From: Aequorivita sublithincola DSM 14238
Lineage (GTDB): Bacteria; Bacteroidota; Bacteroidia; Flavobacteriales; Flavobacteriaceae
DNA length: 64,000 nt
Reading direction: 5' to 3'
Assembly (NCBI RefSeq): GCF_000265385.1
Contig: NC_018013.1
Span: 1,143,001-1,207,000 of the forward strand
The translations under genes were made by a program, and so were the position numbers. Under the pieces are notes generated by a model that did no database searches, was not told the DNA's origin, and saw only the letters and a program-made list of their open reading frames with translations. Shown piece by piece: positions 59,857 to 64,000 of this stretch; position 1 is the first letter of the stretch; every line of letters starts with the position of its first letter.

Positions 59857-62094
59857 TTGAAATTTCAAAAAAATATACTAACCAATACTCTAAAAGAGCT
59901 CTCGGAATACTTTAACAGTACCGATTTTTCAAAAGCAATACTTTTGGGAATTGCGCTCACTGTTCCAATAATAGTTGGAGTAAAACTTGATGCGTTGCAA
60001 GTTGGCATTACCATTACGCTTGGTGCGATGCTTGCTTCTCCTAGCGATGTTAGCGGAAGTATTCGGCATAAAATAACCGGGATTCTCATGGCTACTTTTC
60101 TAGCCATGATTGTGAGTTTGATAGGTGCATATTTACACTTTTCACTCTGGGTATTACTCCCAATTCTGGGGTTTTTAATGTTCTGCATTTCATACATCGC
60201 TATTTACGGATTTCGGGCATCACTAATAAGTTTTTCAGGACTTTTGGCATTAGTTCTTAGTTTTTCCAAGGTTTCCAGCGATATGCAACCTTATGAAAGA
60301 ATGCTGCTAATTGGCATTGGTGGACTTTGGTATGCGGCACTTTCGCTAATTCGTCATTTAATTTTTCCAAAAGCACCCACAGAATATTATCTTTCAAAAA
60401 CGCTAAAATTAACAGCAGATTACCTAAAAACGCGTGGCGAATTGGTTGCCGAAACTACTGATCGAAACGAGCTTCTAAAAAAATTATTGACTACACAAAC
60501 TGAGCTTACCGCCGTTCACGAAACGCTTCGAGATATATTGATCAAAAGTAGAAAAGACTCCGGAAAAAGTAAATACGAAGGCAACCGAATGCTGATTTTT
60601 GTGCAATTGGTAGATATGCTGGAGCTGGCAATGGCAAATCCAGTTAACTATTCAAAGACTGATACCTTTTTCAAAAACAAACCTGAGCAATTAGTAGACT
60701 TTCAAGGGTTACTTTTTGCAATGAGTAGCAGACTAAATATAATTGCCGATAATCTTTCTACTCCGAAAAGGATTCGTAAAAATACCAAGATTGAAGATTT
60801 TCAGAAAAAGATAAAAGATGATATTTCAGAATATGCTGCGGCTTCGGATCAAACCTTTGACGAAAATTTATTACTTCTAAAAAATCTATTTAAATATCAA
60901 CAAGATCAAATTAAGAAGCTTGAAAAAATTGAATGGCTACTAGAAAACCCTGGTCAGCGTGAGATTTCAATATTGAAAAAAGAAGATACGCGCAGATTTT
61001 TAACCAAACAGAATTATGAATTTGAAGTCTTAGCCGTAAATCTAAACCTTCGTTCCCCAATTTTCAAGCACGCACTGCGGCTCGGAGTGATGTCTATGAT
61101 TGGTTATGGTGTAGGAATGCTGTTTGAAGTTCAAAATCCGTATTGGATCTTATTGACGCTTATCGTGATTATGCGACCAACTTTTGGACTAACAAAAACA
61201 CGTTCCAAAGAAAGAACTATAGGTACGCTAATTGGTGGCGCGCTGGCGGTAGGTATTGTTTTGCTAACCCAAAACACAACGGTTTATGGTATTTTGGCAA
61301 TCGCCTCACTCGTTATCGCGTTTTCAATGGTACAACGAAACTATAAAGCATCTGCAACCTTTATAACCTTGAGTGTGGTTTTTATTTATGCGCTTTTGCA
61401 GCCCAATATTTTCAACGTTATTCAATATCGTGTGATGGATACTTTGATAGGTGCTGGATTGGCAACTTTGGGAAATTTGTTTCTTTGGCCTGCTTGGGAA
61501 ATCCAAAGTATGCAAAATACATTGTTGGAAACCGTTAAAGCAAACCGAATTTATCTAGAGGAAATTATTGGTTACTACACTAAAAAAGGAGCTATTCCAG
61601 CACAATATAAAGTAGCGCGGAAGAAGGCTTTTTTAGAAGTTTCAGACCTAAGTACGGCGTTTCAAAGAATGACTCAAGAACCAAAATCAAGACAGAAAAG
61701 TCTTGACAAGGTTTACGAAATTGTAGTTTTGAATCATAATTTTTTATCGTCGTTAGCTTCAGTTAGCACCTATATATTGAACAATCCTACTACGCCGGCT
61801 TCAAAAAATTTCAAAAAAGTTTCTAAAAAAATTGTTCAAAATCTATCCGATGCTGAAGGTATTTTAAAAGAAGAAATCTCTTCAAAAGAAATTGAACAAA
61901 CAACCAGTCCTGAAGATATTTTTGAAGCAACTTTTGGAATAAGCATCAATTTTTCTGAAGAAGAAAAAACCCAGCCACAAACAGATGATTTCCATTCAAA
62001 ACTTGAAGAAGCACATTTAATTCGGGAACAGTTAAAATGGTTATTGGCAATGAGTGAAAAGATGCCGAAGCTTTTAAGAGAAACGGAATTTTAG
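59857..62094 (+). CDS. FUSC family membrane protein (YccS-like)
   Basis: A 745-residue protein with two blocks of membrane helices: about 24-165 (IALTVPIIVGVKLDALQVGI and following) and about 395-545 (LGVMSMIGYGVGMLFEV, PYWILLTLIVIMRPTFGLTKTRSKERTIGTLIGGALAVG), with a large cytoplasmic domain between. This matches the FUSC (aromatic acid exporter/YccS) family. A stop codon lies two codons upstream in frame and the first ATG is far inside, so TTG at 59857 is the most likely start, just after a perfect -7 element. Confidence 0.85.
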   Translation: MKFQKNILTNTLKELSEYFNSTDFSKAILLGIALTVPIIVGVKLDALQVGITITLGAMLASPSDVSGSIRHKITGILMATFLAMIVSLIGAYLHFSLWVLLPILGFLMFCISYIAIYGFRASLISFSGLLALVLSFSKVSSDMQPYERMLLIGIGGLWYAALSLIRHLIFPKAPTEYYLSKTLKLTADYLKTRGELVAETTDRNELLKKLLTTQTELTAVHETLRDILIKSRKDSGKSKYEGNRMLIFVQLVDMLELAMANPVNYSKTDTFFKNKPEQLVDFQGLLFAMSSRLNIIADNLSTPKRIRKNTKIEDFQKKIKDDISEYAAASDQTFDENLLLLKNLFKYQQDQIKKLEKIEWLLENPGQREISILKKEDTRRFLTKQNYEFEVLAVNLNLRSPIFKHALRLGVMSMIGYGVGMLFEVQNPYWILLTLIVIMRPTFGLTKTRSKERTIGTLIGGALAVGIVLLTQNTTVYGILAIASLVIAFSMVQRNYKASATFITLSVVFIYALLQPNIFNVIQYRVMDTLIGAGLATLGNLFLWPAWEIQSMQNTLLETVKANRIYLEEIIGYYTKKGAIPAQYKVARKKAFLEVSDLSTAFQRMTQEPKSRQKSLDKVYEIVVLNHNFLSSLASVSTYILNNPTTPASKNFKKVSKKIVQNLSDAEGILKEEISSKEIEQTTSPEDIFEATFGISINFSEEEKTQPQTDDFHSKLEEAHLIREQLKWLLAMSEKMPKLLRETEF

Positions 62095-62104
62095 TTTTTC
62101 AGTA

Positions 62105-62563
62105 TTACTTCACATTTGTAATTTGATAAACATTGCCATTAAGGTTAAATTCATCACCTTTTTTCTTTCCGGAAATAAGCAATCCTACTGGAGAATTCAA
62201 CGCAACGCAAAGATAATCCGTCTTGCCAATCGGAACCGTTCCAATGGAAAGACTAATGAAATAAGTGAATCTATCCGTATAAACCAAGCTCCCCAAACGA
62301 GCATAATCTGAAGTTGCTTTAACGTCTATTTTTCTTAGTAACGGAACAATTTTTTCAATTTCTTGCAGTTGTTTTCCAGCGTTTTCACGATCTATTTGAA
62401 GCATTGCACGACCTGTTTCGTGTTTATCACCGCTGCTGCTTTTAGACTCTTCAAGCAAAGATTCTTCAATTCCTGAAATAGTCTGTTTTATTTTGGAATA
62501 ACGGTTGTCAACCTGATTTTGGCAGTGTTGTAGTAATACGGTTTTTAGTTCTACAGTCGTCAT
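62105..62563 (-). CDS. GreA/GreB-like protein
   Basis: A 152-residue protein with an N-terminal coiled-coil (about 10-85; KLKTVLLQHCQNQVDNRYSKIKQTI-type helix) and a C-terminal beta domain (about 90-152: LGSLVYTDRFTYFISLSIG ... VALNSPVGLLISGKKKGDEFNL) resembling the GreA C-terminal domain (SPxGxALLGKKxGD). It lacks the acidic tip of classical GreA, so it may be a Gre-fold regulator of RNA polymerase or a related factor. Such genes are sometimes mislabelled as 3-oxoacyl-ACP synthase. Overlaps mtgA by four bases. Confidence 0.7.
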   Translation of the reverse strand: MTTVELKTVLLQHCQNQVDNRYSKIKQTISGIEESLLEESKSSSGDKHETGRAMLQIDRENAGKQLQEIEKIVPLLRKIDVKATSDYARLGSLVYTDRFTYFISLSIGTVPIGKTDYLCVALNSPVGLLISGKKKGDEFNLNGNVYQITNVK

Positions 62564-63282
62564 TTTTTATTTTTACTCTTTTTCTCTTTAGGTTCTTTTG
62601 GCTCTTGTTTTTCTAAGGTGAAAGGTCCGTAATACCTCATTTGTCGGACAATCCATTGTGTTCTACGCACCACGTATGCTCCAGGCGGATTCGCGCTGTA
62701 ACGCTGCGGACTAGGTAAAATAGCAGCAATTGCTGCAGCATTTTCGGCTCGAAGGTTTTTTGCAGATTTCTTAAACCAGTATTGTGATGCAGCTTCTGCG
62801 CCATATACTCCTTTGCCCATTTCTACACTATTCAAATATACCTCCAAAATTCGTTCCTTGCTCCAGAGTGTTTCAATTAGCAAGGTAAAATAGGCTTCCA
62901 TTCCCTTTCTAAACCATGTACGGCCTGGCCAGAGAAAAGCATTCTTTGCGGTTTGTTGGGAGATGGTACTTCCGCCTCTAATTTTTTTCCCTTTTTCGTT
63001 ATTTTTAAGTGCTTTTTCTATCGCTTCTCTATCGAAACCGCTGTGACTTAAGAACGTTTGGTCTTCGGCGCAAATAACTGCAAGCTGTAAGTATGGCGAG
63101 ATTTCTTCAATCGGAACCCAATCGTGACGGGTTTTGTAGTTTTTGCCGCCTTCAATGGAGCGAATGGCCATTAAAGGAGTGTAAGGAACGGGAACAAATT
63201 TATAAAGCAGAACCCAAAAAACAGTTAGCCCTATGAACCAAAGTAAAAGTTTGAAAATAAATTTGAATAGTTTTTTAATCAT
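62560..63282 (-). CDS. mtgA: Monofunctional biosynthetic peptidoglycan transglycosylase
   Basis: Polymerises lipid II into glycan strands. One N-terminal membrane helix, then the GT51 domain: catalytic Glu in CAEDQTFLSHSGFD, RGGSTISQQTAKNAFLWPGRT, and LEVYLNSVEMGKGVYGAEAAS. Length 240 is normal. A second GT51 gene, pbpC, lies elsewhere in the window. The basic C-terminal tail (KEPKEPKEKKSKNKK) is unusual. Co-transcribed with the Gre-like gene through a four-base overlap (ATGA). Confidence 0.93.
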   Translation of the reverse strand: MIKKLFKFIFKLLLWFIGLTVFWVLLYKFVPVPYTPLMAIRSIEGGKNYKTRHDWVPIEEISPYLQLAVICAEDQTFLSHSGFDREAIEKALKNNEKGKKIRGGSTISQQTAKNAFLWPGRTWFRKGMEAYFTLLIETLWSKERILEVYLNSVEMGKGVYGAEAASQYWFKKSAKNLRAENAAAIAAILPSPQRYSANPPGAYVVRRTQWIVRQMRYYGPFTLEKQEPKEPKEKKSKNKK

Positions 63283-63296
63283 ATATAGTTATTTCC

Positions 63297-63355
63297 TCTG
63301 CGTTCTCTGCGCCTCTGCGGTGTTATTTACCGCAAAGGCGTAGAGACCGCAAAGC
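63297..63355. repeat. Long imperfect inverted repeat upstream of mtgA
   Basis: Arms 63297-63322 and 63330-63355 match at 22 of 26 positions around a seven-base loop (core GCGGT/ACCGC, CTCTGCG/CGCAAAG type). This kind of CTCTGCGCCTCTGCGGT element is a widespread extragenic repeat. Confidence 0.7.
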
Positions 63356-63359
63356 TTTT

Positions 63360-64000
63360 TTAACTGAACTCTGCTAGCTGTTTCCCAATGGAACTCCCTA
63401 TTGCAACACCCATTCCGCCCAAACGTAGACCACAAAAAACGTTTTTTGAAACCGCTTTTATAATTGGTTTTTTCTGTTTTCCCATGCCCATAATGCCACT
63501 CCAGCGTCGGTCAATTTCGAAAATTTGCGCGGGTAAAATTACGGTTTTAAGTAATTGCTCCAACCTATTTTGAACCAATTTTGTCAATTCCATTTCGGTG
63601 GTTTCTTCAGCTTTAAAATCGAGATTTCTACCACCACCAAAAAGAATTCTATCTTCTATATTTCTGAAATAATAATAGCCCTTATCAAGATGAAAAGTTC
63701 CTTTAATTTGAAGATTTTTAATTGGTTTAGTCACGAAAACTTGTGCTCTAGCTGGTTTTATGTCTTCATCTAAAAATTGCTTTGCGAAACCATTGGTGGC
63801 AATGAAAACTTTTATTGAAGTAATTTCTTCGGAAGAATTCAATTGAAGCGAAACATTTTCACCATTATCTGAAATATCAGTGATTTCTGAAGAATTCAAT
63901 AGTAAAATATTTTCCGAGGAAGCTTTCTTAATGAGACCGAGCATCATTTTTCCAGTATCAATCTGCCCTTCAAACTTGCTATAAATAAGTTTCGGTTGGA
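63360..64000 (-). CDS. FAD-dependent oxidoreductase, C-terminal part (runs off the window)
   Basis: About 213 codons are present; the frame stays open to base 64000, so the N-terminal FAD-binding Rossmann domain is outside. Visible motifs fit the DAO family (D-amino-acid oxidase / glycine oxidase-like): FEGQIDTGKMM, FIATNGFAKQ, YYYFRNIEDRILFGGGRNLDF and GLRLGGMGVAIGSSIGKQLAE, the last being the second FAD-contact glycine loop. The internal Met at 63947 is not the true start. Substrate unknown. Confidence 0.8.
   Translation of the reverse strand, partial: QPKLIYSKFEGQIDTGKMMLGLIKKASSENILLLNSSEITDISDNGENVSLQLNSSEEITSIKVFIATNGFAKQFLDEDIKPARAQVFVTKPIKNLQIKGTFHLDKGYYYFRNIEDRILFGGGRNLDFKAEETTEMELTKLVQNRLEQLLKTVILPAQIFEIDRRWSGIMGMGKQKKPIIKAVSKNVFCGLRLGGMGVAIGSSIGKQLAEFS

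Noticed and set aside
1..64000. Prophage, insertion sequence, toxin-antitoxin or restriction system
   Set aside because: I looked for transposase, integrase, capsid, nuclease and methyltransferase motifs in the translated products and found none.

Overview
The window comes from a Bacteroidota genome, almost certainly a member of the Flavobacteriaceae; the genus cannot be fixed from sequence alone. The evidence is AT-rich DNA, near absence of Shine-Dalgarno sequences, several promoters of the Bacteroidota type (TAnnTTTG at -7, sometimes with TTG near -33), lipoprotein signals with an SC lipobox, a type IX secretion C-terminal sorting domain, an IPExxxVDY-family gene, and a complete moxR/DUF58/Bat operon. 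No phage, insertion sequence, CRISPR array, tRNA or rRNA was seen. The content is mostly chromosomal housekeeping and envelope genes.

Layout. 1-9 kb is core metabolism: the tail of a superoxide dismutase, then purF, a PfkB kinase, an RNase H and purN on the minus strand, facing acpP-fabF-rnc and an IPExxxVDY gene plus pyruvate kinase on the plus strand. 9-13 kb holds an SH3 lipoprotein, DNA polymerase IV, an NAD(P)-binding oxidoreductase, a YjdF-like membrane protein and a CYTH protein. 13.7-18.5 kb is a tight minus-strand operon of beta-mannosidase, beta-hexosaminidase and CutC, suited to breaking down the Man-beta-GlcNAc-GlcNAc core of N-glycans. 18.6-24.9 kb is a tripartite RND efflux operon led by its GbsR/MarR regulator, with a good candidate operator over its promoter. 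25-36 kb holds a delta-60-repeat secreted protein, penicillin-binding protein 1C paired with an alpha-2-macroglobulin lipoprotein, and an isoaspartyl peptidase/asparaginase lipoprotein.

36-45 kb holds a CAP-domain lipoprotein, 3-hydroxyanthranilate dioxygenase, an ALDH7-type aldehyde dehydrogenase, an acyl-ACP desaturase, a minus-strand cluster (AlbA-type protein, SPFH/GYF protein, zinc-ribbon membrane protein, PPP-type phosphatase) and an SDR dehydrogenase. 45.4-55 kb is the Bat operon (moxR, DUF58, a two-TM protein, batA, an unrecognised helical gene, batB, batC, batD, batE). 55-64 kb holds cvpA, a conserved small protein, pheS, a 54-residue membrane protein, a conserved protein and an orphan ABC ATPase, an MDR oxidoreductase, a FUSC transporter, a GreA-like protein, mtgA and the C-terminal part of an FAD-dependent oxidoreductase cut by the window edge.

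The least expected layer is a set of unrelated short interspersed inverted repeats scattered between (and twice inside) genes: an 18-bp palindrome in two coding sequences, a 19-bp inverted repeat inside the Bat operon, and others at 10.0, 11.2, 12.9, 37.5, 44.4, 55.7 and 63.3 kb. I did not find a clear new defence or mobile system. The best leads are the CutC/glycosidase operon, the SPFH/zinc-ribbon/phosphatase cluster, the extra gene inside the Bat operon, and the inverted repeats at the starts of the dioxygenase and efflux operons.
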